Positions 51,989 to 59,895 of a stretch of 59,895 bases of DNA are shown here, piece by piece. A program made the translations under genes and the position numbers. Source of the stretch: JBBDKV01 sp040879165 (GTDB lineage: Bacteria > Patescibacteriota > Microgenomatia > UBA1400 > PJMF01); the NCBI GenBank assembly GCA_040879165.1, contig JBBDKV010000028.1, forward strand, positions 1-59,895. The letters run 5' to 3'. Under the pieces are notes generated by a model. It was not told where the DNA came from, did no database searches, and saw only the letters and a list, made by a program, of their open reading frames with translations. The stretch's first letter is position 1. Each line of letters begins with the position of its first letter.

Positions 51989-52405
51989 ATGGCAGAACTA
52001 AAAACTAAACCTACTAGCAAAGACCCACTTCAATTTCTAAACTCAATCCAGCCTGAGCAAAAGAAGCTTGATGGATTAAAACTTCTTGAGATGTTTGTAG
52101 AAATAACTGGAGAAAAACCAGTCATGTGGGGTGACAGTATCTTAGGGTTTGGTAGCTATCACTACAAGTCAGAAAGAAGTTCACAGGAAGGAGATTGGCT
52201 ACTAGTAGGATTTTCACCAAGAAAGCAAAATTTGTCACTCTATATCATGAGTGGAAATGAAGATAGCGAAGACTTACTGAACAAGCTTGGCAAGCACAAA
52301 AAAAGTGTTGGCTGTTTATATATTAACAAACTAGCAGATGTCGATGAAGCAGTGCTTGGTCAATTAATCAAAAAGTCATTTGAGTTCATGAAGAATACAT
52401 ATTAA
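51989..52405 (+). CDS. DUF1801 domain protein
   Basis: 138 aa with the YdhG-like/DUF1801 pattern: PTSKDPLQFL, GEKPVMWGDSILGFGSYHYK, WLLVGFSPRKQNLSLYI and LGKHKKSVGCLYINKL. The family is small, soluble and of unknown biochemistry. Leaderless: TATAAA ends 5 nt before ATG. Confidence 0.88.
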   Translation: MAELKTKPTSKDPLQFLNSIQPEQKKLDGLKLLEMFVEITGEKPVMWGDSILGFGSYHYKSERSSQEGDWLLVGFSPRKQNLSLYIMSGNEDSEDLLNKLGKHKKSVGCLYINKLADVDEAVLGQLIKKSFEFMKNTY

Positions 52406-52484
52406 CCTGGGCGTTTGCAGTCACAACACAGTCAGCAACACTGTCAGCAGTGCATAATTATATGAAGATTATGTTAATGAGAGG

Positions 52485-53651
52485 TTATTGTTTCCTCATT
52501 TTTATAATTGCCTGACTAGAAGCGCTCAAACCAAATGAACTCACCATGACGCTGACAATTCCCAGAATAATCATGGCAGTAATTATTGATTGATCAACCA
52601 AGCCATACTGCAAACCGACAAAAGCCGTAGCTAAGGTTGTGGAAAGTTGTGGCACCATGGCAAAGCCAATGTACTTTCGCTCTGGCCTTGAAAACTCGAG
52701 CAACCAACTACCCGCCCAGCCTGAAATAAACTTTCCAAGAATAGAAAAACTCACCAGCGCTGCGATAAGCCACCAGGTGTTAGGCTGTGAATTGAGTAAA
52801 GCAGCAATATCAATTTTTATTCCAACAATTACAAAAAATAGAGGAATAAAGATGCCGTACGCTAGGGCATGTAATTTACTCTTTATTTCATCGGTGGTGA
52901 TAGCATCTGAAACTATCAGTCCCGTGAAAAAGCCCGCTGTAATGGCGTGTAACCCAAGCACTTCAAATAACACGACTGTTCCGAGCAGCATGGCGAAAAC
53001 TACGCGGATCTCTCGTTCAAACTCTCCTTCACGACCACCAAACTTCATTCGCAATTCTCGCACTTTAGGCACACCCCAACGTAATCCCAGCAGAATCAGC
53101 GTTAGTGCTCCGTAAAATAGCGGTAATGGCAGGCTGGTTGTCGGGTTTGTAATTTGTAAGAAAATGGATAATAGAATTAAGGCAACGATGTCATTAACCA
53201 TTGCGCTAGCAATAATGATTTTACCCAGCTTGGTAGGTAAAAGCTTGGCGTGTTCTAGTGAGGGAATGATTGCAGCAACTGAAGAGCTGATAAAAATAAT
53301 CCCAATCAGCATGCTAACCATCATGCTATATCCAAATGCCGTTGCCACGAGTATGCCGAGAATCATGGGAGTGCCAGCCGTTAACAATGAGAGTATGACG
53401 ATAGATCTTTTGTATAGCTTAAACGATGAAAGCTTAATTTCCAGACCTGCCATAAACATCAAAAAAACCAAGCCTAGTTCACCAAAAAGTTCCAGCGTTG
53501 GGTCGAGACTGACTACGCCCAAGCCAAAGGGACCGATCACAATCCCCGCAGTAATTAACGCGGCGACCCAAGGTAAGTGAAAGCGGGAAAAGATAAACGC
53601 TGAGAGTAAGCTGGACAAAAGAATGATAAATAGAGCTGTGGTAGAAATCAT
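52485..53651 (-). CDS. Cation:proton antiporter, CPA2/KefB type
   Basis: 388 aa with about 12 helices. The CPA2 pattern is recognisable: LPWVAALITAGIVIGP, LFGELGLVFLMFMAGLEI, SSSVAAIIPSL, then the ND pair in ASAMVNDIVALI, which carries the ion-binding aspartate, and FFTGLIVSD. The TrkA-N domain of KefB is absent. It exchanges Na+ or K+ for H+ across the membrane. ATG 53651 is preferred to an upstream in-frame codon at 53681. Confidence 0.9.
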   Translation of the reverse strand: MISTTALFIILLSSLLSAFIFSRFHLPWVAALITAGIVIGPFGLGVVSLDPTLELFGELGLVFLMFMAGLEIKLSSFKLYKRSIVILSLLTAGTPMILGILVATAFGYSMMVSMLIGIIFISSSVAAIIPSLEHAKLLPTKLGKIIIASAMVNDIVALILLSIFLQITNPTTSLPLPLFYGALTLILLGLRWGVPKVRELRMKFGGREGEFEREIRVVFAMLLGTVVLFEVLGLHAITAGFFTGLIVSDAITTDEIKSKLHALAYGIFIPLFFVIVGIKIDIAALLNSQPNTWWLIAALVSFSILGKFISGWAGSWLLEFSRPERKYIGFAMVPQLSTTLATAFVGLQYGLVDQSIITAMIILGIVSVMVSSFGLSASSQAIIKMRKQ

Positions 53652-53805
53652 ACTCTTCCAGAGTAGCAAAGACTGGAGCACACTTGCTAGTGGGAAAAAA
53701 CTAGATCAATATTCTACTTTTTTCTTACAAAATCCATACAAATATTTTACTCACTTCTCACGTATAGGAATTATACTGATTACAGTAGTACATGAAAGGA
53801 AGTGA

Positions 53806-54048
53806 ATGCCAGAAACAGTACAACAAACTAAAGATCCGCAGTCAAGCTCGATGATATTGACTGTGGTTATCCTGCTGGTAGTGATTATTATTGGACTGTT
53901 CTATTTTATGTCCGGGAGGACGAATACTGATCAGCCAGCAACCCCATCTACTGTAATTCAAGAGCAACCAGCTCAAGATGATGGTGGAGCTGCCATTGAG
54001 GTTCCTGACGAAGTCCAAGTCGATATTAATCAACAGTCTGACGAATAA
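53806..54048 (+). CDS. Small single-pass membrane protein
   Basis: 80 aa: a short polar start, one strong helix (about residues 16-35) and an acidic, Gln/Pro-rich tail. No family recognised. A GGAAGTG ribosome site lies just before the ATG, and TATACT (53773-53778) gives a leader of about 25 nt. Confidence 0.6.
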   Translation: MPETVQQTKDPQSSSMILTVVILLVVIIIGLFYFMSGRTNTDQPATPSTVIQEQPAQDDGGAAIEVPDEVQVDINQQSDE

Positions 54049-54169
54049 ACTACGACCAAAATTCACTCTTTTATAGGGTTCATTCTGGGGTAGAATCAGG
54101 TACGCAAGCTCCAAGTAATTAGCGCGTAACTAGCGAGAGCTGTTAGTACTTTCACTCCGGATGAGCCCT

Positions 54170-55363
54170 ATGTCTGTTCATATTACCTGTCCTCACTGCA
54201 AGCAACAATTTGAACCAAGTGAAGCGTTTAAGCATCAACTTGAAGAAACCGTTTTAAAGGAAGCAGCAGCACAGCATAAGGCTGAGCTGGCGCGGTTAGC
54301 CAAAGAAAAAGAGGAACTTGCCGTTGAGCAAGAAAAAAAACTAGCAGTTATTCAAAAAGAAGCGGAGGAAAAGGCTAAGGCCGCAGCCCAAGAGGGTGTC
54401 ACCAAGCAGCTGAAAGATCAGGAGGAGCAAATCTCTCTACTAAAAAAAAGAGCTGACCAGGCAGAAGAACAAGAGTTGAAGATTCGTAAGGAAAAACGAG
54501 AGCTTGAGGAGTCTAAGCGAAAATTTGAGCTAGAAAAACAGCGTCAACTTGATGAGGAGCGTGCCAAAATCCGAGAATTGGTGCTAAAAGAAGCAGAAGA
54601 AAAGCAAGAGCTCAGAAACAAAGAAAAGGACATGGTTATTCAGAACTTGCAAAAATCTCTCGCCGATGCTCAGCGCAAAGCAGCTCAGGGATCACAACAA
54701 AGTCAGGGAGAAGTTTTTGAGTTAGAGCTTGAGGCATTACTCCGTCAAGAATTTCCCATGGATGGTATCACTGAGGTAAAGAAAGGACAGCGTGGCGCGG
54801 ATGTTACCCAAGAAGTAGTAGATAAGAAGGGCAGTCAATGTGGCGTCATTCTTTGGGAACTGAAAAATGCCAAGTGGAGTCAAGCATGGATTCCCACCCT
54901 TAAAGAAAACCAACGCCAAGCAAAAGCGCAAATTGCCGTTTTGGTAACCACAGAAGCACCTGAAGGTCTGGATAGTTTTAGATATCAGGATGGTGTTTGG
55001 GTTGTAACACGCAAAATGGCTGTGTCGTTAGCTATGGCCTTGCGATACGATCTTGTTCGAGTCAATTTTGAAAAAATGGCCAATGTCAATAAATCTCAAA
55101 AAGCTGATCTACTGTATCAATATATTACCAGTACAGAGTTTAAACACCGGGTCGAAGCGATAGTCGAGGCATTTTCCGACATGCGTGAAACAATTGAGAA
55201 AGAAAAAAGATGGTTTACCAACAAGTGGGCAAAGCAAGAAATGCAGATTCGCCGAGTGGTTGATAACACAATAGGTATGCGGGCTGATCTTGAAGGCTTA
55301 ATTGGCAACGCATTGCCACCAGTGGACTACCTTGCGCTACCTGAAGATGAGTCAGATACCTAA
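54170..55363 (+). CDS. DUF2130 coiled-coil protein
   Basis: 397 aa from ATG 54170 (an in-frame ATG at 54161 is possible). A CPHCKQQF knuckle opens the protein; residues about 20-185 are a long Glu/Lys coiled coil. The C-terminal domain has GEVFELELEALLRQEFP, GQRGADVTQEV, ILWELKNAKWSQ and WVVT, a restriction-endonuclease-like core as in RmuC-type proteins. A nuclease role is plausible but unproven. The family is common in CPR and other bacteria. Confidence 0.85.
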   Translation: MSVHITCPHCKQQFEPSEAFKHQLEETVLKEAAAQHKAELARLAKEKEELAVEQEKKLAVIQKEAEEKAKAAAQEGVTKQLKDQEEQISLLKKRADQAEEQELKIRKEKRELEESKRKFELEKQRQLDEERAKIRELVLKEAEEKQELRNKEKDMVIQNLQKSLADAQRKAAQGSQQSQGEVFELELEALLRQEFPMDGITEVKKGQRGADVTQEVVDKKGSQCGVILWELKNAKWSQAWIPTLKENQRQAKAQIAVLVTTEAPEGLDSFRYQDGVWVVTRKMAVSLAMALRYDLVRVNFEKMANVNKSQKADLLYQYITSTEFKHRVEAIVEAFSDMRETIEKEKRWFTNKWAKQEMQIRRVVDNTIGMRADLEGLIGNALPPVDYLALPEDESDT

Positions 55364-55443
55364 AGCATTGCTACCAAATTCAGAGACCAGCTAAACAAAG
55401 GGGTAAGTTATGCAGTGGGCACGCGATACGAAGACACCTCTAG

Positions 55444-55620
55444 TTACCAACTTGCGGTACACGCAGCAATAGTGATGTCTTGTTGAAAAGCCATTCCAAG
55501 CAGAAATGACACTAGGGGAAAGGTGATAAACAATGCCATTGCCAAATATTTGGAGAGTGGGGTGACTTCATTCCAACGAAATGTTTGTTGGCGTACTTGA
55601 GTCTTTTTAGATTTTTTCAT
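55444..55620 (-). CDS. Small single-helix membrane protein
   Basis: 58 aa. The segment WNEVTPLSKYLAMALFI is a recurrent motif of very small membrane proteins in CPR genomes. One helix (about 25-46), basic N-terminus, no known function. TATACA ends 8 nt before ATG 55620 on this strand, which excludes the longer in-frame start at 55656. Confidence 0.6.
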   Translation of the reverse strand: MKKSKKTQVRQQTFRWNEVTPLSKYLAMALFITFPLVSFLLGMAFQQDITIAACTASW

Positions 55621-55695
55621 ATGCTCAGTGTATACGACAACACAAGCATTTTTCAATACTAAAAATGCAAGAGTAGTGCATTTTTGGTACCTACT

Positions 55696-55944
55696 CTAAC
55701 CCTTGAGTAATAAGCGACTGAGGAATAAGACTAGGAGTGCTCCAGAAACTGCTACCACAAATGACATCACATTAAAGCCGGTCACACCTACGTCGAAGAG
55801 TCGCTCACCTAGATAGCCTCCAACCACGGCGCCGATAATACCGAGCACAATTGAGCCAAGAATGCCGCCTTGAGCACTCGGTGAGATGAAGTTAGCAACA
55901 CTTCCTGTGATTAGTCCAAATAGTATCCAGTAGAGAATTGACAT
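55696..55944 (-). CDS. GlsB/YeaQ/YmgE family membrane protein
   Basis: 82 aa, three helices, glycine-rich (GLITGSVAN, GGILGSIVLGIIGAVVGGYLG), the hallmark of transglycosylase-associated/YeaQ proteins, often stress-induced. AAGGAAC precedes the ATG. It follows the YGGT-like gene on the same strand. Confidence 0.93.
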   Translation of the reverse strand: MSILYWILFGLITGSVANFISPSAQGGILGSIVLGIIGAVVGGYLGERLFDVGVTGFNVMSFVVAVSGALLVLFLSRLLLKG

Positions 55945-55996
55945 ATAGTTCCTTTATTGTTTATTACAGCTACCTGCTTAGCCAGGTGAGTTCTGC

Positions 55997-56395
55997 TTAC
56001 TCAGACTCCAGTTTCTCGCCAGAAAAGATGTGAATGAGCTTGACGATTCCCCAAACTAGTAGTGCGTAGACGATCATTGCAACTACTGTTGACGGCTCAA
56101 AGACCGCAGTTGTTTCAACACCCGCGCTTGTCGCACTGCGAAAAATTCCTTCAAACGGTTGCACAAAGATTCCTGTTAAACCATAAATAAATGTCACAAA
56201 GCCACTTGCCATACTTGCGCCAGTCAATTTTAAAATCAGGCGAAAGGCTAATAGTATTTCTAGTGCTCCTAAAATGAAGTACAGCACGTACTCAGTTCGC
56301 TGTGCTGTGGTAGCTACCTGCTTAGTTTCTCTCGTCACTGCTGCATGCGGACCTTGATTTTGATTTGTCACTGTTTCTTTTGTAATTTCTGCCAC
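55997..56395 (-). CDS. YggT-like membrane protein
   Basis: 132 aa. A polar N-terminal ~35 residues are followed by YFILGALEILLAFRLILKL, GFVTFIYGLTGIFVQPF and a final helix, a variant of the YGGT domain frequent in CPR. The start is GTG 56395, supported by AAGGAAGG 13 nt upstream. Likely co-transcribed with the YeaQ-type gene. Confidence 0.75.
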   Translation of the reverse strand: MAEITKETVTNQNQGPHAAVTRETKQVATTAQRTEYVLYFILGALEILLAFRLILKLTGASMASGFVTFIYGLTGIFVQPFEGIFRSATSAGVETTAVFEPSTVVAMIVYALLVWGIVKLIHIFSGEKLESE

Positions 56396-56500
56396 TTAGA
56401 ACCTTCCTTATGTTGTCATTATATTTTGACTATATAGCTAATTATCTCGCTTGTATAGCTCCATTTGGTGTTTACAGTAGTATTTTTGGCACCTTTCTGT

Positions 56501-56717
56501 TATACTACTGATCTTCGGTTAGAAATTCCCCTTAACTTGGCGAATAATGCGATTCTCTCCGCAGTGTACTAATAGCTAGACTTGCAGCAATGCTGGTCTG
56601 CAGAGTTCAGTGTTACACGAATCTGTTGTGAAATTCATACAGATTTAGGCTGAGAAGCAGTAATTTCGCCTGAGCTCCAATATCAGATTTGCCAGAAGGC
56701 AGATCAAAAGGAAAAAA
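56501..56717 (+). promoter_or_regulatory. Promoter and long 5' leader of the RNA helicase gene
   Basis: TATACT at 56501-56506 predicts a ~205-nt leader before the ATG at 56718, exceptional in a window dominated by leaderless genes. Small stems are visible (TGCAG/CTGCA and AGGC/GCCT), and AAAAGGAAAA supplies a ribosome site. No known riboswitch recognised; autogenous or cold control is possible. Confidence 0.4.
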
Positions 56718-57992
56718 ATGTCCTATTCTCATACTGGGCGTAGTGGTTCATCTAGTTCGTCTAGATCATCTCGCTCTCCAAATCAGTCTTTTTCAAAAGG
56801 CAAGCGTACGTTTCGTCCACAGAGTGGATTTAAAAAACAGCGTAGTTTCGGCGGTGGCGGTCGAGGCGGCTTTGGTGGCCCACAGCCAAAATATATTAAT
56901 CCTGCTCGGTATGTGAGTGAGGCAGTGCAGCCGATTCAAGAGGAAGTATTCGTGCCTAAGCACACGTTTGCAGAATTTGGTTTTGAGCAACAACTACTCA
57001 CCAACGTAGAGCAGCATGGTTACTCAACACCAACGCCAATTCAGGATCAGGCTATTCCTGCACTGATGAACGGGCAGGATGTAGTTGGTGTAGCCAACAC
57101 TGGTACTGGAAAGACGGCTGCTTTTTTACTACCTTTGATTAATAAAGTCCTTAAAAATCCAAACCAAGGTGTGCTCATTCTCGCTCCAACGCGTGAACTC
57201 GCCCTCCAAATTGCAGATGAACTGCAGGCATTTATCAAAAATTTGCCACTGGGATTTGTCCTATGTATTGGGGGTATGAGTATGGGAGATCAGACACGAC
57301 GTCTGAAAGATAATCCCCATTTTGTTATCGGCACACCTGGTCGGATTAAGGACTTGGTTGATAGGCGAATTTTTCGCACGGAGCTCTTTACCAACATTGT
57401 GCTCGACGAAGTAGACCGAATGCTTGACATCGGGTTCCGTCAAGATATTCTCTATCTGATCTCACAATTGCCAGCTGAGCGACACGCAGCATTTTTCAGT
57501 GCCACCATTAATCGTGATACTGAAGAGATCATGCGTCGGTTGCTAACTGATCCAGTGACTATCAGTGTTAAGCAGCGGGAAACAGCCACTCATGTTCAAC
57601 AAGATGTTGTGACGGTGCAGCGTGGTCAGAATAAAATAGAAGTGTTGTATCAATTGTTGCAACAAGTGGAATTTGAAAAAGTGATTGTGTTTGGTCGCAC
57701 GAAGCACGGCATTAACAAACTTGAAAAAGCTTTGTACGAACGTGGCGTCAGAGTTACTTCAATTCATGGTAACAAAAATCAAAATGCTCGTCAGCGCTCA
57801 CTCAATGAGTTTAAGCGAGGACGTGTTCAAGCACTTTTGGCCACTGACGTTGCCGCTCGCGGTATAGACATTAACGATGTTACTCATGTTATTAACTACG
57901 ATGAGCCATCAACCTACGAAGATTACATTCACCGCATCGGCCGCACGGGTCGAGCAGGTAAAGTAGGTAAGGCGTTGACGTTTGTGATGTAG
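56718..57992 (+). CDS. DEAD-box-type RNA helicase, DEVD variant
   Basis: 424 aa. A Ser/Arg/Gly-rich tail (about residues 1-55) lies at the N-terminus, not the usual C-terminus. The core has the Q-motif (STPTPIQDQAIP), Walker A ANTGTGKT (126-133), PTRELA, TPGR, then DEVD (230-233) instead of DEAD, FFSAT (SAT motif), and HRIGRTGR. It ends shortly after the second RecA domain. It unwinds short RNA duplexes, for example during ribosome assembly or mRNA decay. Long leader upstream. Confidence 0.95.
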   Translation: MSYSHTGRSGSSSSSRSSRSPNQSFSKGKRTFRPQSGFKKQRSFGGGGRGGFGGPQPKYINPARYVSEAVQPIQEEVFVPKHTFAEFGFEQQLLTNVEQHGYSTPTPIQDQAIPALMNGQDVVGVANTGTGKTAAFLLPLINKVLKNPNQGVLILAPTRELALQIADELQAFIKNLPLGFVLCIGGMSMGDQTRRLKDNPHFVIGTPGRIKDLVDRRIFRTELFTNIVLDEVDRMLDIGFRQDILYLISQLPAERHAAFFSATINRDTEEIMRRLLTDPVTISVKQRETATHVQQDVVTVQRGQNKIEVLYQLLQQVEFEKVIVFGRTKHGINKLEKALYERGVRVTSIHGNKNQNARQRSLNEFKRGRVQALLATDVAARGIDINDVTHVINYDEPSTYEDYIHRIGRTGRAGKVGKALTFVM

Positions 57993-58126
57993 CTTACGTG
58001 TTTTTTAGATTGTCTAAAATTAAAATTGAGATTGAGTTGAGTTTGATTTCTCTCTAGTCTATCACTGGTGGATCAGTGCTATGATAGATGATATCAGTGC
58101 TACTGAGCGCAGTCTGCATTCACCAT

Positions 58127-59893
58127 ATGAAAAACATCTTCAAAATTTTCCAGCTGTCTAAGCCGCAGCATAGATTGATAGCCATTGCTGGAGTGCTGAT
58201 TACGCTACAGGCGGTCTTGCAGCAGCTCACGCCCATTACGCTTAAGTTTGTTGTGGATGAATTGTCATTGCAGATTGCAGACGGCAGTGGTGATTATGAT
58301 CAGCTTGTCTTTCTGTTTATCTTGATTTTATTGATCAATATTGCGGTGATTATTTTTAATACCGTCAATCAACGATTGGGTGATCATATTGCCTCACGAC
58401 TCGGAAGATACTTGACTGAGGTCTATTACCGAAAAATTTTTACTTTACCACAGCATTACTTTGATTCAGAGATTTCTGGAAAGATGGTCAATCAACTTAA
58501 TCGTGGCATTATTTCTATTCGTGAATTTGTTGGTTCGGCGACTAATTTTATTCTGCCAGCCGTTCTTCAGGCTGTTTTTGGCATTGCAGTTTTGGCTTGG
58601 TTTGATTGGCGAATTGCGCTCTTGGCTCTGGCAGTTTTTCCGATTTATATCACTATTTCTAGTTATTCCACGCGCAAATGGGGAGAAATTCAGGTCAAAA
58701 AGAATGTCCATGAAGACGCGAGTCGTGGTCGCATTCAGGAGGTAATTAGTAATATAAAATTGGTCAAGACATACAACACACAGCAGCGAGAATGGCAGTA
58801 TGTTTCAAACGAATATTCGCTGCTTAATAAGTTATATGATAAGCAGTCAACGCAATATCATATTCTCAATTTTATTAGAGAATTTGGTTTGGAGATTGCC
58901 TTTGTATTGATTCTGTTTTTGATTTTCCGTAATACCTTTATTGGGACTTTTTCGCTTGGTGAAATGGTGCTCATTATTCAGATTCTCAATCAGCTTCGCA
59001 TGCCATTGTATGGTATGAGTTATATTTTAGAGCAGGTCTATCGGGCAGATTCTGATGCAAAAGAATTTTTCGAAGTCTTGTCACTCAAGGGACAGGAGCA
59101 GCGCAGTGCTAAAAAATTAGCTCCAGTGTTGAAACAACCAGCTATTGCTTTCAAGGACATTACCTTTGCCTATGATAGTACGCCGGTACTGCATGATATT
59201 AACTTGGAATTTGGCGCAAAACAAACCGTAGCATTAGTTGGTCATTCGGGAGCGGGAAAAACCACGCTTATTAATCTAATTCTTAAATTGTATGAACCAA
59301 CTTCAGGACACATCACACTGTCGAAAAAGGATTACGCCAAAGTCGATCATGCTTGGGTAAGAGAACACATCGCCTTGGTGTTTCAGGATAATGAGTTGTT
59401 TTCATCTACTATTCGTGAAAATGTGGCATATGGTGTCGCCACAGCTACAGATGAACACATTTGGAAGGCGCTTAAACAAGCCAATGCTGATGATTTTGTT
59501 AAGAAATTTGAAGGCGGATTGGATGCCAAAATTGGCGAACGCGGCGTGAAGCTATCGGGTGGTCAGAAGCAACGCATTCAGATTGCTCGCGCCATTTTGC
59601 ATGATAAGCCGATTCTGATTCTTGATGAAGCGACGAGTAGTTTGGATTCAAAATCTGAAAGTTTAGTGCAAGCGGCTCTGGACAAACTTTTTAAGAATCG
59701 CCTTGTTATTATCATCGCCCATCGCTTTTCTACAATTCAGGATGTAGATTATGTCGTGGTACTTGATCAGGGGACGGTAACTGATGCAGGTAAGCCCCAG
59801 GAGCTCGCTCGTCGTAAGGGTGTCTATTCTGAGTTGCTACAATACCAAGTTGAAGGCAATAAAAAACTGCTCAGCAAGTACGAACTGTATTAA
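58127..59893 (+). CDS. ABC exporter half-transporter (MsbA-type)
   Basis: 588 aa: six helices (about residues 15-310) followed by an ATPase domain with Walker A GHSGAGKTT, signature LSGGQKQR, Walker B ILILDEATSSLD and H-loop IAHRFST. A homodimeric exporter of lipid, peptide or drug; substrate not predictable. ATG 58127 starts the conserved N-terminus; an earlier in-frame codon at 58088 adds an unlikely tail. The gene ends 2 nt before the right edge. Confidence 0.92.
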   Translation: MKNIFKIFQLSKPQHRLIAIAGVLITLQAVLQQLTPITLKFVVDELSLQIADGSGDYDQLVFLFILILLINIAVIIFNTVNQRLGDHIASRLGRYLTEVYYRKIFTLPQHYFDSEISGKMVNQLNRGIISIREFVGSATNFILPAVLQAVFGIAVLAWFDWRIALLALAVFPIYITISSYSTRKWGEIQVKKNVHEDASRGRIQEVISNIKLVKTYNTQQREWQYVSNEYSLLNKLYDKQSTQYHILNFIREFGLEIAFVLILFLIFRNTFIGTFSLGEMVLIIQILNQLRMPLYGMSYILEQVYRADSDAKEFFEVLSLKGQEQRSAKKLAPVLKQPAIAFKDITFAYDSTPVLHDINLEFGAKQTVALVGHSGAGKTTLINLILKLYEPTSGHITLSKKDYAKVDHAWVREHIALVFQDNELFSSTIRENVAYGVATATDEHIWKALKQANADDFVKKFEGGLDAKIGERGVKLSGGQKQRIQIARAILHDKPILILDEATSSLDSKSESLVQAALDKLFKNRLVIIIAHRFSTIQDVDYVVVLDQGTVTDAGKPQELARRKGVYSELLQYQVEGNKKLLSKYELY

Positions 59894-59895
59894 CT

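Overview
The window looks like a chromosomal piece of a Candidate Phyla Radiation (Patescibacteria) bacterium. The reasons are moderate GC, many short single-gene transcription units, numerous lineage-restricted small membrane or secreted proteins, a compact primary sigma factor, a tRNA gene split by a self-splicing intron, and a high proportion of leaderless genes. In at least 18 genes a TATAAT-like -10 hexamer ends only 5-9 nt (most often 6) before the start codon, so the mRNA should begin at or next to the start. Several genes end in TGA, so UGA is a stop here and the glycine-UGA code of Absconditabacteria/Gracilibacteria does not apply. The exact phylum cannot be fixed without a tree.

Layout. 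1-7 kb: the end of a PTPS-related membrane protein, a DUF368 (PopT-type) lipid-carrier translocase, D-Ala-D-Ala ligase, a frameshifted FemABX-like acyltransferase, a polytopic GT-C-like membrane protein and a MazG-like pyrophosphohydrolase. 7-13.4 kb: a core block with dnaG, a CsoR/CstR-type thiol regulator with a palindromic operator over its own promoter, trxA, trxB, glutamate dehydrogenase and the primary sigma factor. 13.5-13.9 kb: tRNA-Asn(GUU) interrupted inside the anticodon by a 305-nt group I intron. 14-18 kb: a 1325-residue orphan protein with a methyltransferase-like core.

18-40 kb is accessory. It holds three APH-fold kinases, a UGA-interrupted GNAT gene, and a glucan-type polysaccharide locus: an anchored GH5, a GT2 synthase, then a GT-C membrane glycosyltransferase fused to a GH8 endoglucanase and coupled to the GT2 gene by an ATGA overlap. 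The locus ends in a truncated second GT2. Two Fic proteins, a GLUG/LysM surface protein, lipoproteins, a proline iminopeptidase-like hydrolase, a thiol-dependent arsenate reductase and an AbiE-like toxin-antitoxin pair follow. A 48-nt imperfect repeat containing an inverted repeat lies at the second Fic promoter and again beside the AbiE-like pair.

40-60 kb: TspO, a NUDIX / guanylate-kinase-like / radical-SAM operon, a 5'-truncated Nif3 gene, a secreted deacetylase-like protein, a VOC / SHMT-like PLP enzyme / methyltransferase cluster, an ABC-F ATPase with an apparent CTG start and a 73-bp duplicate of its own 3' end nearby, a C39-like peptidase with TPRs, a cation:proton antiporter, a DUF2130 protein, small membrane proteins, a DEVD-variant RNA helicase with a long leader, and an ABC exporter. 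No transposase, CRISPR array or rRNA gene was seen.
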